A stretch of 64,000 bases of DNA from Heloderma charlesbogerti. Lineage: Eukaryota; Chordata; Lepidosauria; Squamata; Helodermatidae. This document shows, piece by piece, positions 33,501 through 42,618 of this stretch; position 1 is the first letter of the stretch; each line of letters begins with the position of its first letter. The translations under genes were made by a program, and so were the position numbers. The notes beneath the pieces were generated by a model, which saw only the letters and a list, made by a program, of their open reading frames with translations, was not told where the DNA came from and did not search any database. The stretch spans positions 310,001 to 374,000 of the forward strand of contig JANEZZ010002681.1 in NCBI GenBank assembly GCA_026122225.1. Direction: 5' to 3'.

Positions 33501-33811
33501 ATCAGTCCATCCTAAAGGAAATCAACCCTGAGTGCTCATTGGAAGGACAGATAATGAAGCTGAAGCTCCAATATTTTGGCCACCTAATGCGAAGAGAAAA
33601 CTCCCTGGAAAAGACCCTGATGCTGGGAAAGACTGAAGGCAAAAGGAGAAGGGGACGGCAGAGGATGAGATGGCTAGATAGCATCACGGATGCAATGAAT
33701 ATGAACTTGAGCACGCTCCGGGAGAGAACGCAGGACAGGAAGGCCTGGCGTGCTATGGTCCATGGGGTCACGAAGAGTCGGACACGACTGAACGACTGAA
33801 CAACAACAACA
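30591..33811 (+). mobile_element. RTE-BovB LINE, full-length copy 1
   Basis: It begins CCCCTTCATGGATCACTGCC and ends GACTGAACGACTGAAC plus CAA repeats. Likely target duplication ACATACACAC occurs at 30581-30590 and 33812-33821, although the microsatellite context makes this less certain. The length of 3,221 bp equals copy 2 at 54585-57805. It holds one complete frame and nothing else. BovB is widespread in squamates and ruminants and is the textbook horizontally transferred LINE. Confidence 0.95.
30656..33799 (+). CDS. BovB endonuclease-reverse transcriptase polyprotein (1047 aa)
   Basis: It performs target-primed reverse transcription: an APE-type endonuclease nicks DNA and the RT copies the RNA from the nick. 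Visible endonuclease residues: TWNVRS (N113), SELKW (E141), GDWNAKVG (D246, N248) and SDH (338-340). Visible RT motifs: AGFRRGRGTRDQ, motif A FIDYAKAFD (690-698, D692), RQGCILSPCLFN and motif C YADD (792-795). The C-terminal part has FELWCWRRLLRVPWT, common in RTE proteins. There are no stops or frameshifts. The start shown is the first Met of the frame; a later start is possible, because the first ~100 residues contain no catalytic motif. It ends RLND at TGA 33797-33799. It may still be competent; this needs an activity test. Confidence 0.95.
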   Translation: MPCRATQDGQVKAESSDKMWSTGEGNGNPLQYSCQENPMERITRLKEMTPEDEPLRSEGVQYATGEEQRVFPSSARKSEAAGPNPKGHSAVDVSGGEKKIRCCKEQYCLGTWNVRSMNQGKLEVVKHEMARLNIDILGISELKWTGMGEFNSGDHHIYYCGQESLRRNGVALIVNKRVGKAVLGYNLKNDRMISVRIQGKPFNITVIQVYAPTTEAEEAEVDRFYEDLQHLLELTPKKDVLFIIGDWNAKVGSQEITGITGRHGLGVQNEAGQKLIEFCQENMLIIANTLFQQHKRRLYTWTSPDGHYRNQIDYVLCSQRWRSSIQSVKTRPGADCGSDHELLLAKFRLKLKNVGKTTKPFRYDLNHIPDEYTVEVRNRFQGLDLIDRVPEELWTEVRNIVQEAATKSVPKKKKCKKAKWLSDEALQVAHERREAKSKGERGRYTQLNAEFQRIARRDKKAFLNEQCKEIEENNRMGKTRDLFKKIGDLKGTFCAKTGMIKDKEGRDLTEADEIKKRWQEYTEELYRKDLNVPDSHDSAVTELEPDILESEVKWALGSISNNKASGDDSIPAELFKILEDDAVKVLHSICQQIWNTQQWPQDWKRSVYIPIPKKGNAKECSNYRTIALISHASKVMLKILQARLQQYANRELPEVQAGFRRGRGTRDQIANIRCIMEKAREFQKKVYFCFIDYAKAFDCVDHNKLWQILKEMGVPDHLTCLLRNLYEGQEATVRTTHGTTEWFKIGKGVRQGCILSPCLFNLYAEYIMRNAGLDESEVGIKIAGRIINNLRYADDTTLMAESEEDLKSLLLRVKEESAKAGLKLNIQKTKIMASGPITSWHIEGEEMEAVTDFTFLGSKITADGDCSHEIKRRLLLGRKAMANLDSIVRSRDITLPTKVRLIKAMVFPVVMYGCESWTIRKAERRRIDAFELWCWRRLLRVPWTARRSNQSILKEINPECSLEGQIMKLKLQYFGHLMRRENSLEKTLMLGKTEGKRRRGRQRMRWLDSITDAMNMNLSTLRERTQDRKAWRAMVHGVTKSRTRLND

Positions 33812-33821
33812 ACATACACAC

Positions 33822-34066
33822 ACATATACACCCACTATTTGATAATCCAGTCATCAGTTGTGGGGGCTTTCATTTTTTCCCAGTTCGCTGATATTGCATT
33901 TATGTTTATCACTTTTAATATTTTAACTGTTTTCATGTATTTTATTGCTGTGAGCCACCTTGGGAGGGCTTCTGCCCTGAAAGGTGGCCAAGAATTTTAT
34001 TTTATATACATAAATAAAATAAATTTGTTTTCCCCCCCCACAGGAATTGAGTAGGAGTAGAAAAAT
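33822..34066 (+). repeat. LINE-like 3' tail
   Basis: GTGAGCCACCTTGGGAGGGC and CTGAAAGGTGGCCAAGAATT, followed by A/T-rich sequence, resemble the plus-sense tails at 43700 and 54130. These tails are typical of old L2/CR1-group copies. Confidence 0.45.
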
Positions 34067-34074
34067 ACACTCCT

Positions 34075-34552
34075 TAGGGATGGCATGGATTTACTGCCAG
34101 CTCAGCCCCCCAGGTGCAAGCTTGTCGACCCCCGAGGCTGCTCGATTTAGCACATCCCTGAGTCAGGCAAGCTGGCAGTTTTCCACTGTCTTGCAGCCCC
34201 TCATGGTCTCCTTGCAAGGCAATGGGACTCCTGTCCACACCGCCTGTCAACCCCTTTTGGTCTCCTTCCTTGCAAGGTGGTGGTGGGGCAGGAGTCCCAT
34301 GCCTCTGGCCAACCTTTCATTCTCTCCTTGCAAGGAGAGAGATCGAGGGGTTGTTGGGCAGTGATGGGGACTTTGGCTGCTGTCATTTCATGCACAATGG
34401 CAGCCTCCAGAGCATCAGGACACCTTGTGTCACTCACCAAGCAGCCACCGACCAACTGATGGCTTAGCACACATGACGAACAGGGGCGGGTGACATGCAG
34501 GGGCCCAGCAAGTGGCATGCGGGGTGAGCAGTGATGCATTTGCCCATCCCTA
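34075..34552. mobile_element. Putative hAT-like element of another family
   Basis: Ends TAGGGATGGCATGG and TTGCCCATCCCTA. Flanking octamers ACACTCCT and GCACTTCC match at 5/8, so the duplication is eroded. The interior has several TTGCAAGG words and no palindrome stack. Moderately sure from the termini. Confidence 0.5.
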
Positions 34553-34571
34553 GCACTTCCCTCTCTGTGCT

Positions 34572-34770
34572 CAGGGTATTTGCGTTCCTTATTTTGGCAC
34601 GTCTTAGTCTACGTAAACATTTACGTAGTCTAAGACAGCGAAAATAAGGGGAACGCTACGCTATTTGCTACGCTATTTGCGTTCCCCTTATTTTCGCCGT
34701 CTTAGTCTACGTAAATGTTTACGTAGACTAAGAAGTGCCAAAATAAGGAATGCAAACACGCGTTTGTTTG
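34572..34770. mobile_element. Orphan palindrome core of a type-A hAT
   Basis: TATTTGCGTTCCTTATTTTG through GTGCCAAAATAAGGAATGC is the central part of the type-A compound palindrome, centred near 34668 (compare 6500-6655). The central unit is partly duplicated (GCTACGCTATTTGCTACGCTATTTGC, read in two halves). Both element ends are absent, so this is a deletion remnant. Confidence 0.7.
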
Positions 34771-35841
34771 TTTGTTGTTTGTATTTGCATACACGCGTTT
34801 GTTTGTTTTTTAAATCACCCTCCTATTCTAGGGATGCCACTGCTAATAAAGACTTTATTCCTCTCCAAGTCAGAACACTGTAGGTCTATAGAGGTCTGTC
34901 AAAAAGATCCACAGTCTCCCTTAATTCTGAGCTGCCAAACAGTGACTATATAAATTAATGGAAATTTCTTCCCCTGACCTCTGATTCAGCCACCTTTATG
35001 GGGAAGATATTTATCCGCTAGACTCAGCTATCTCGGTGTTGGGAAATGTGATCTGCTCTTCCTATTATTAAATCATGGGCCAGTGACTGTATATGGAAAG
35101 TCCCATACAGAAGCACTGTCCGTAAATGGAAGAATATAAAGAACAAAGCTAGGAAAGGGAGTATTTTGGTAGTCCTAATTTCTAGGGCTTTATTTCTAAA
35201 GTGAGAGATACTGGGGTTCAAGCCCAGCAGGACTCACACCCTTTGACTTGGAAAAATGTTATTCCCCCTAATCTCAGATATGTACGAACTGGCTGTGGTT
35301 CACTAGTGGTAGCACTCTGCATACACTCTGCTGTACCTTTGTCTTTGTAAAGTGGGCATTCCCCATGTACACATTCTCTGGGAACCTAAATGGCAACGGG
35401 GAGGATAAGAGGAAGCGTCTCCCTATGGTAGAGACCACTTTACCTTACTGGAAAAGTGCTGGGTGGCCAAAACGACCCTTGCTTTCTCCAAATCAGTGGA
35501 GGACTAGGGTTGCATATAACTGAGCCCTCAACATGCAAGTGTGATGAGCTACCAGAACTGCACCTTGGAACATTTTTCTGGCAATGAAGTATTCTTAAGC
35601 TCTGGGCTGGCCCTGCCCACCCAGGATGTCCACTGGTTTATGTTTATGTTTATGTTTTATTTATGTATTTATATCCCACCTTTTTTCCATCATGGAACTC
35701 AAGGTGTGGTTCCCAGGTGGTCTCCTCTCCAAGCACCAACCAGACCCAGACCTGCTTAGCTTCAGCAAGGTGGCTGTCCCATGTACCTTCAGACCATGCC
35801 CTGGGACCTTTCAGGTTCTTTTTGGACAGGAAGGGCACTAT
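34771..35841. other. Intergenic sequence, nothing recognised
   Basis: TTTG-rich runs near 34758-34812. A LINE-like tail may lie near 35640-35800 (TTATGTATTTATATCCCACC, CAAGGTGGCTGTCCC). No gene was recognised. Confidence 0.4.
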
Positions 35842-35913
35842 AGGCTACATTTACGTAGCCTATCATGGCTGACTGCAGGGACGCAAATGGCGGCAGCTAC
35901 GGCCGCTGCCATA
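35842..35913 (-). mobile_element. Type-A hAT fragment left of the Ngaro insertion
   Basis: TATAGGCTACATTTACGTAG, GGCTGACTGCAGGGACGCAA and GGCGGCAGCTACGGCCGCTG are type-A interior modules (compare 8700-8790). The module is cut at GCTGCCAT, where the Ngaro element starts. The matching other side is 43030-43252. Confidence 0.75.
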
Positions 35914-36093
35914 TGCCCTACCTGGCGCCAGCTTGTCTGGCTGAAAGGGGGGGGCATTGCGGGCGGGTGGGGTGATAAAATGTATGGGCCTCTGATTGGT
36001 GCACCCCAGTCACACCACCATTCGGGGAGGAGCAGGCCGAGTTGTCTTAAACTCGACCCCCTCCTTATCTCAGCTCTTTGGCGCGACGCAGCT
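35914..36093 (+). repeat. Ngaro split direct repeat A1
   Basis: TGCCCTACCTGGCGCCAGCT through TTTGGCGCGACGCAGCT, nearly identical to A2 (42251-42431) and to the start of the relic at 3370. Confidence 0.9.
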
Positions 36094-37118
36094 AAAGACA
36101 CGATGAGGGACTTTGGCCTGCTGGAGAACGGCTTCGTCCTCGTTCCAGCCGCCTGGACCCAGCATGCTTCTGCATGCCAAAATCTTCACTTTACAGCTAT
36201 TGACTTGCTGCTGGCCATCGGGAGAGCCAACATTGCTGCCTCCGGGGCAGTTATTGGTGATATCGTTCCGCCTCCCTCCCTCCCTCCCTCGCTGGCTCCT
36301 TTCCCCCGCCTGTCCGTCCGTTCTCCTTGCTCTCCTGCCTGCTCGCCCGCCCGCCCGCTCAACCCACCCGTTTGCTCAATTGCCCGCCTGCCTGCTTGCC
36401 TGACTGGTCCGCTGGCCGCCGGGACGGCTCATGGCCCGCCTGCCAGCCATCCTGTCTACCTGGCCGCCGGCCTTGCCGGCCTCTTCCTCCTCGCCTTGCC
36501 GGCCTCCCGCCGGTGCCGCCTCGGCCTGAGGTGTTGTCCTGGTGAGAAGCACCGGCGGGCGGGTGTGCGCGGCACCGGTGTTTGCTGGCGGCAGCTCTTC
36601 AAGCAGCGGTCTGCCTGCCCCCCCACTCGTCAGCCGAGTCTGCCTGTTGGGAGGGGCGCCTGGCTGCTGAGCCGAGTTGGAGCGTGTATATCACAGCCCC
36701 GATTGGTCGCCTCCCAAGGGCTTGGGAAGTCGTCCCCCCAAAAATAAATAAATAAACAAACAAATTAAAAATAAAAAAATAATTACTTAAATTACGATTA
36801 TTAAATATTTAATTAATAAAATTGAGTAACAGCGGCGGCTGCCTGTTTGGCGCCTCCCGAGACAGGGTGCCCTCGGCTGAGGGCACCCGTGCTCAAACGC
36901 AGCTCCATCACCTTGGGCCCCTGGCTGCTTCTCTTGAAATCTGATTTTCTATCTAAACGGTAGTGCAGCGCTCCCATCTTCATCCCCAGGCCTCTGTGTC
37001 TTGGTCTGGAACTCGTACCTGCAGATCTTAAGACTGCGGGGTGGCTGCCTATTGTCTGGGGTGCCCAGAGGCTTTCTTAACTCTTTGATAGCAACTAGGT
37101 TAATTCACCTCTTGCAGC
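36094..37118 (+). other. Ngaro 5' leader, no clear gene
   Basis: The stretch between A1 and gag includes a C/T-rich CCCT array (about 36270-36310) and CCG-rich text, then an A-rich stretch (36740-36830). An open frame crosses from upstream of A1 to 36747 but has no recognisable domain. It probably acts as a leader with promoter, but no defined element can be named. Confidence 0.5.
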
Positions 37119-38713
37119 ATGCCTCCCAAGAAAGGCCAGGGTGGTAAGAAAGGGAAGGGGAGGGCCCCACCCCCCCTCCCCAAAAGATCGCTGCCAAGGC
37201 CTGATTCTGACTCTGATGAGGATGCAGACTGGTACTGGCATCAATTCTTTCTCGTTTGGAAGCTGCTGAGCGTTCCTCGGGGATCCCTCCTTCTCCCCGG
37301 GCCAGGCACAAAAAATCCTCAGTGGTCCAGCACAAGCGAACGCGACAACAGACCCAACGCTTGTTGCTCCTTTCTGTTTCAGATCTCCTGGATGCTATTG
37401 AGGCATCCACCTCCTCTTCCTCAGCTCTTCCAGAAGGCTCACCACCTTCAGCGGAGCTCCTCCCTTCTGCTGCCTCATCTTCCCTGGGCGCACAAGCAAC
37501 AACCTCGGATTTTCCAGCTGGGGATCAGAGCATGCCCACGATTGGTACAGGTGAGACTGCTTTGGCACCTCAATTCGCCTGGCCAGGTATGGGGCAAATC
37601 AACCCCTTGGGTTGGGTGCCGTGGGTTACCTTTCAAGGCGGCCCAGTCCCCCCTCGTACACTTCCTTCAGTTATTTCAGGCCCCGCAGCTAGTACTCCTC
37701 AGCCCGTTGCCTCGGCCTCAACTCCTAGTTCAGCTGCTTCATCAGCCAGCCCTCCCAGTTCTCTGGGGCCTGGCGCTTCATTCCCCTTACTACTACCGGC
37801 AGGAGATGCCACTGCGCCTGCCCCGCCATTAGTCCAGCCTCATCCGCTTAACGTCGCCTCTGCCAGTGTTTGGCAGGGGCCCGCCAGTTCAGTTAGTGAC
37901 CCCCTAGCTTCTCTACCTCCTTCCCTGCTAGCCCCACAGTTGTCCTCGATTGACCCATGTGCCAACCTAAGTTGTGGATCTATGCCCACTGGTGCGACGT
38001 CCTCCCCTATTGGTTTTCACTTAACCATTGCTACTAGAGAAAAGATGTTGCAGGGTGAATTTATCGATGTCTTTGTCCTGCTCTTTCATGAGCCCGAACC
38101 CAGCGACAAAGATAGGACCCGTGACCGGGATCTTGAGCGGAGCAAAGCTCACAAGGTGCCTCGCACCTGGGCGAACTGGTTGCCAGGCTTTTTAATTTAC
38201 GCTGGCATCCTCCAGCAGAGGTTCCCTGAGAGGGCTTGGGTTCTCACCAAGTACCTCGACATAATATTCAGGGCTTACTCCGAATATGAGGGGAGCGCAT
38301 GGCTGGCTTACGACGAGGCCTTCCGAAGAAGGGCCGCCATCGACCCCTCCATGCGCTGGGATCTGAAGGACCAGGACCTTTGGCCCCAATTCATGACCCC
38401 TTCTAGGCCAGGCTTCGGTGACAGGTCCAACAGTGGCCATATCCTGGCCAAGCTGTCGCCCGCAATAGCCACCAAGACTATTGCGGGTCCAGGGGTTCAA
38501 CACCGCTGGCTGTGCTGGGAGTTCAACTCCAAAGGTTCCTACTCCCATAACCCATGCTGCTTCTGGGATGAGTGCTCCCTTTGTGGCAGTCAACACTCCT
38601 GCTCCTCTTGCCCGAGAGCCAGAGGTTGGAGAGGTCCCCCAAAGGATGGCCGGGGTGGCAGAAAACAGGGCGGTGGGTATCCTCCCCCTCCCAAAGGGCC
38701 CCAGCCCAATTAA
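37119..38713 (+). pseudogene. Ngaro gag-like protein, apparently frameshifted near its N-terminus
   Basis: The putative nucleocapsid of the element. A basic start, MPPKKGQGGKKGKGR, at 37119 leads into an acidic DSDSDEDADW stretch, then the frame changes near 37250. The rest (37256-38713) has a Ser/Pro/Ala-rich middle, a conserved-looking block (FHLTIATREKMLQGEFIDVF, about residue 257 of that frame; RTWANWLPGFLIYAGILQ) and a Cys/His cluster near residues 420-452 that resembles a zinc knuckle region. The RT frame overlaps its last ~230 bp. If the 37256 Met is the true start, the protein is intact but lacks the basic head. Confidence 0.7.
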
Positions 38714-40304
38714 GATTGTTCCACTCCTTCAACTTCCAGGTCGTTACCCAAATCGGTGGGCAGCGATCTACTTGGAACGCGGCTTTACATTGGGTTTCAG
38801 GATTCCCTTTACGGGCCTGCGCAGGCAGTATTTGACCGGTAACCACCGGTCTGTTCTTAGCATAAGGCGCCTGGTGCAAGATACGATTAACAAAGAAGTT
38901 CAGTCAGGTCGAGTCATCGGCCCCTTTTCCTCGTCCCCGCTACCCAACCTGAGGATTTCCCCTTTGGGAATTATACCCAAGAAATCGCCCGGTGAATTCA
39001 GGTTAATTCATGACCTTTCTTTCCCCAAGGGCCAGTCGGTTAATGATGAAATTCCAGATTACCTATGTTCCATGTGTTATACATCCTTTGACTCTGCGGT
39101 AGCCATGATAAGAGATCTGGGCCACGGGGCATTGATGGGCAAGTGTGATATCAAATCCGCTTTTTGCATTTTGCCTATCAATCCTCTGGATTTTGATTTG
39201 CTGGGATTTTCCTTCCAGAACAAATTTTACATCGACCGCGCCCTCCCTATGGGATGCTCCATCTCTTGCGCCATGTTTGAGACATTTAGTACCTTTCTGG
39301 AATGGGCCATACAGGACAAGATGGGCTGCAGCGATGTGGTCCATTATTTGGATGACTTCCTGTTTGCTGGACCCGGGGACAGCAGTCAATGCTCTGACCT
39401 GATTAGGGCATTCATATCCCTTTCCTCAGACTTGGGTGTCCCTTTGGCACACGAGAAGACAGAGGGCCCAACTGTTACTTTGACGTTCTTGGGGATTGAG
39501 CTTGATACCCGCGCACAGTGTTCTCGTCTCCCCCATGATAAATTGGTGATACTTAAAAATAAGCTCCAGTCCATCTTGCACCTTCGTAAAGTCTCCCTTA
39601 GAGAACTACAGGAAATTGTTGGCCATCTGAACTTCGCTTGTAGAGTGGTTGCCCCTGGCTGCGCATTCTTGCGATGGCTCTGCTGGGCAATGCGGGGTAT
39701 TCAACTCCCGCATCATCGCACCAGAGTCACCTCTGCTATGCGCATGGACCTGCGGGTATGGCTTAAATTCCTGAGGGACTTTAATGGCATCTCCTTTTGG
39801 AGACGCGAATTATTTCTACGAGCCGACATGCAGATCCATTCGGACGCGGCTGGCACCTTTAGTTTTGGGCTAATTTGGCGAGACCGGTGGTGCCTGGGCC
39901 AGTGGCCGGAGCCCTGGGCTGCCGGCGGTATCAATCGGGACCTCACCTTTCTGGAATTCTTCCCCATTTATGTGGCTGTACATATTTGGGAAGACTTGAT
40001 GGCCAACTCTGTCGCCCTTTTTTGGTGCAACAACTTGGCCGTAGTGCATGTCATTAATACATTATCCTCTAGAAACCAAAGGGTCATGGATTTAGTTCGA
40101 GCATTTACCCTCCAATGCCTACGCCACAACATATGGTTCGGCGCCCGCCATGTGCCGGGTCTGGGGAACCCGGTAGCCGATGCTTTGTCACGAAACCAGA
40201 TCGACAGGTTCCGTGCGTTGGCTCTGTGGGCCTGTCCACTGCCAGACCCCATACCAGATGAACTGTGGGAGATTGGCGCTTTCAAGTTGAACACGCGATC
40301 CTGA
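38481..40304 (+). CDS. Ngaro reverse transcriptase-RNase H (607-codon frame)
   Basis: It copies element RNA into DNA. RT blocks: LGIIPKKSPGEFRLIHDLS, motif A KCDIKSAF, block B LPMGCSISCAMFETF, motif C YLDD (289-292), then FLGIELDT. RNase H: HSDAAGTFSFG (first Asp), TFLEFFPIYVAV (Glu), FWCNNLAVVH, and GNPVADALSR (last Asp). The residue usually seen as Asp in WCDN is Asn here (N517, codon 40029-40031), which may weaken RNase H. The frame overlaps gag by 233 bp in another phase, so expression by frameshift or internal initiation is inferred. Its end overlaps the recombinase frame by 40 bp. No stop interrupts it. Confidence 0.88.
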   Translation: MRVQGFNTAGCAGSSTPKVPTPITHAASGMSAPFVAVNTPAPLAREPEVGEVPQRMAGVAENRAVGILPLPKGPSPIKIVPLLQLPGRYPNRWAAIYLERGFTLGFRIPFTGLRRQYLTGNHRSVLSIRRLVQDTINKEVQSGRVIGPFSSSPLPNLRISPLGIIPKKSPGEFRLIHDLSFPKGQSVNDEIPDYLCSMCYTSFDSAVAMIRDLGHGALMGKCDIKSAFCILPINPLDFDLLGFSFQNKFYIDRALPMGCSISCAMFETFSTFLEWAIQDKMGCSDVVHYLDDFLFAGPGDSSQCSDLIRAFISLSSDLGVPLAHEKTEGPTVTLTFLGIELDTRAQCSRLPHDKLVILKNKLQSILHLRKVSLRELQEIVGHLNFACRVVAPGCAFLRWLCWAMRGIQLPHHRTRVTSAMRMDLRVWLKFLRDFNGISFWRRELFLRADMQIHSDAAGTFSFGLIWRDRWCLGQWPEPWAAGGINRDLTFLEFFPIYVAVHIWEDLMANSVALFWCNNLAVVHVINTLSSRNQRVMDLVRAFTLQCLRHNIWFGARHVPGLGNPVADALSRNQIDRFRALALWACPLPDPIPDELWEIGAFKLNTRS

Positions 40305-41185
40305 ATTCTATAGCCCCCAGCACTAGAGCTGCCTACGAGAGAGCAGGTAGGGAGTTTGGCACCTTCAGGTGCGGGCTTCAGTTGCAGGATGTGTGGCCCT
40401 TACCTGTGGACCACTTGTTACAATTTTGCGTACATCTGCATAACAAGGGACTATCTGCTAGGACCATTTCGGGGAAGCTCGCCTCTTTGGCCTTTTGGGC
40501 CAAAGTGCGAGGGTTAGAGGACTCCACCTCAGATTTCCGAATTAGGAGAGCTGTGCAAGGCTGGGCATGGATGTTTCCTGCCCCGCCAGACTCCAGGCAC
40601 CCTTTGTCGCCAGTTATTCTCACAGGGCTTCAGGCATTGTGGCTCTCCCTTTGTTCTTCTCCATATGAAGCATCCCTCTTTCATGCTGCAGCTTTAACAG
40701 CCTTTTTCGGGGCCCTCAGGATTTCAGAACTGGTCTGGGCCTCCAAATCCGACACCTCCGGGAGGGCCTTGAGGTATTCAGGTATCCAGATCCAGCTTAG
40801 CCTGATTCACCTCCATATTCGACGTTCAAAAAAGGATCAGGCAGGCAAGGGAGCATTGGTTACCCTTAACCAGGCCCTGGCCGACGAGTTATGCCCAGTC
40901 AGGGCCTTGCGGGCTTTCACTGAGAACCGTGGGGCAAGTGAGGGTCCCCTGTTTTGCCATGCGGATGGTTCACCACTGACAAAGTTCCAATTTTGGGCAG
41001 TCACTAAGGTAGTCTTGACCACACTGGGTCTGGGGCATTACCGTTTCGGGACTCACTCATTTCATATTGGGGCAGCCTCTATGGCAGCTGCCATAGGTTT
41101 TTCATCCAAGCAAGTGAAAGTGGTAGGGAGATGGCGCTCCAGGGCCTTCCACTCTTACATTTGCAAGTTGCCTGATGCTTCTTGA
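40265..41185 (+). CDS. Ngaro tyrosine recombinase (306 aa), catalytic Arg replaced
   Basis: It should integrate the circular cDNA by strand exchange through a covalent 3'-phosphotyrosine. Visible catalytic set: R152 in GALRISEL, K190 in RRSKKDQ (the beta-hairpin lysine), H264 in THSF, W290 in GRW (where some families have His) and nucleophile Y298 in FHSYI. The second Arg of the HxxR pair is expected at 267, but the sequence is HSFH (codon CAT at 41063-41065). Loss of this Arg would be expected to abolish or greatly reduce catalysis. The N-terminal SAM-like part is residues 1-110. The frame is otherwise uninterrupted. Confidence 0.88.
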   Translation: MGDWRFQVEHAILNSIAPSTRAAYERAGREFGTFRCGLQLQDVWPLPVDHLLQFCVHLHNKGLSARTISGKLASLAFWAKVRGLEDSTSDFRIRRAVQGWAWMFPAPPDSRHPLSPVILTGLQALWLSLCSSPYEASLFHAAALTAFFGALRISELVWASKSDTSGRALRYSGIQIQLSLIHLHIRRSKKDQAGKGALVTLNQALADELCPVRALRAFTENRGASEGPLFCHADGSPLTKFQFWAVTKVVLTTLGLGHYRFGTHSFHIGAASMAAAIGFSSKQVKVVGRWRSRAFHSYICKLPDAS

Positions 41186-41229
41186 TGATTCTCTTCGCCT
41201 TCCCCAATGTTTTATTAAGATGGGATTCG

Positions 41230-41826
41230 ACTGACGCCGGTACGGGTGCTCATTTGTGGGCACAGTATGGTTTTTGGGCTGCCCGCAGAGCTTCTACGTC
41301 GGCCTTCGGATCCCGGCTGCAGTTTCCCCAACAGGTGGCGATACAATGGCTCGGCCGATGGGGTATGCGATGCGACGGTCTTCTCCCCACACTCTTTCAA
41401 TGAGGTTTGGTCAGTTTCCCTCCACAGGTCCTGGTGTTACACCTTGGAGGGAACGACCTGGGCTACAAGCCTGGAAAGGGCTTGATTGAGCAGGCGTTGG
41501 CCGATCTGCAGACGATCCGACATCGCTGGCCAGGGGTGACCATATTATGGTCCTCAATGCTCCCGAGAATCATGTGGAGGGCGCAGAGCAATGCGGCTAC
41601 GGAAAGGGCCAGGCGCAAGGTGAATAGAGAACTGGCACGTGGGTTGTCAGAGCATGGCGACGGTTGCATCAACCACCAAGGAATTCATTGGACTAGGAGG
41701 GAGCTTTAGAGGCAGGACGGTGTCCACCTGTCAGACATAGGCAATGATTTATTTTTGGCCGATCTGCAAAGGGGCCTGTGGGAAGTTCTTCTGCGCAGGT
41801 GGGGGGAGTTTCACAGGCAATAGGCC
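41230..41826 (+). pseudogene. Ngaro SGNH-hydrolase frame, disrupted
   Basis: An esterase-like accessory protein of vertebrate Ngaro-type elements, role unknown. Block I reads VLICGHSMVF (about 41246-41275). Block III reads LVLHLGGNDLG (about 41428-41460). The catalytic DxxH is DGVH (41716-41727). Lesions: a frame change near 41275, an in-frame TGA at 41401-41403 and TAG at 41707-41709 just before DGVH. The relic at 3370-5390 has TAA at the equivalent of the last stop, so that stop may predate both copies. It starts right after the recombinase stop. Confidence 0.75.
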
Positions 41827-41837
41827 TGTGACTCCTG

Positions 41838-42249
41838 TGGCGGCTAGGACGGGCAAAACTGGAAAGGGAGTAGGGATGGTGTGCACGCAGAGGCACCTTA
41901 TGGTGACAGGTGACGCCTGAGGGCCCCCCGAACGGGTTGTGCGGCTTGGCGGGGGGATAAGGGTTGCCTGGGAGACCAACCCTACTCACTCACCCAGGTG
42001 TTGTGTGCCACCGGGTTGGGGGTGACACCGGAAGGTCTACCTCCCCCACAAGGGGCAGTCCGGAGGGATGGCGAGATCACCACCACCCCTCAGGCTGGGT
42101 GTGTTTTCGCCCATGAAGTGTCACCTAGCCGCTGACACAGTTAGATGCCCATCCTAGATTACCCCTTTGCAAATATTTCAATAAAATGTGGCCCAATTTT
42201 CAATCCAAGCTTGTTGTCTGCGTCTTCTTTAACCCATCTCCACTCGCAA
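41838..42249 (+). repeat. Ngaro split direct repeat B1
   Basis: TGGCGGCTAGGACGGGCAAA through CCATCTCCACTCGCAA. It matches B2 (42619-43029) with few differences and the relic at about 4985-5390. It contains CAATAAAATGTGG (about 42180), a polyadenylation-like signal that probably ends the genomic RNA. Confidence 0.9.
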
Positions 42250-42250
42250 A

Positions 42251-42431
42251 TGCCCTACCCGGCGCCAGCTTGTCTGGCTGAAAGGGGGGGGGCATTGCGG
42301 GCGGGTGGGGTGATAAGGCATATGAGCCTCTGATTGGTGCACCCTAGTCGCACCACCATTCGGGGAGGAGCAGGCTGAGTTGTCTTAAACTCGACCCCCT
42401 CCTTATCTCAGCTCTTTGGCGCGACGCAGCT
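42251..42431 (+). repeat. Ngaro split direct repeat A2
   Basis: TGCCCTACCCGGCGCCAGCT onward, directly abutting B1. Near-identical to A1. The B1-A2 junction is the part expected to template the circular intermediate. Confidence 0.9.
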
Positions 42432-42618
42432 CCCTCCCACCCTCCCCTTAGCAGTGTGGGTTGTTGCCAGTTGCCCCTTTGGGATCCATGTAGGAATTTT
42501 TTGGCTCACAGTCCGATTGGCCTAAGACTGTGAGTCTTTTTCGCCTACGTCACACTATTATGCGGGTTGAGTGCGTCCTGCAAGGGAATTTAGTCTATAT
42601 CATTGGTCACATTCCACT

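Noticed and set aside
36270..36747. Pro/Leu-rich frame before gag as an extra Ngaro gene
   Set aside because: The frame begins upstream of the element and runs through CCCT-rich simple sequence. No domain was seen.
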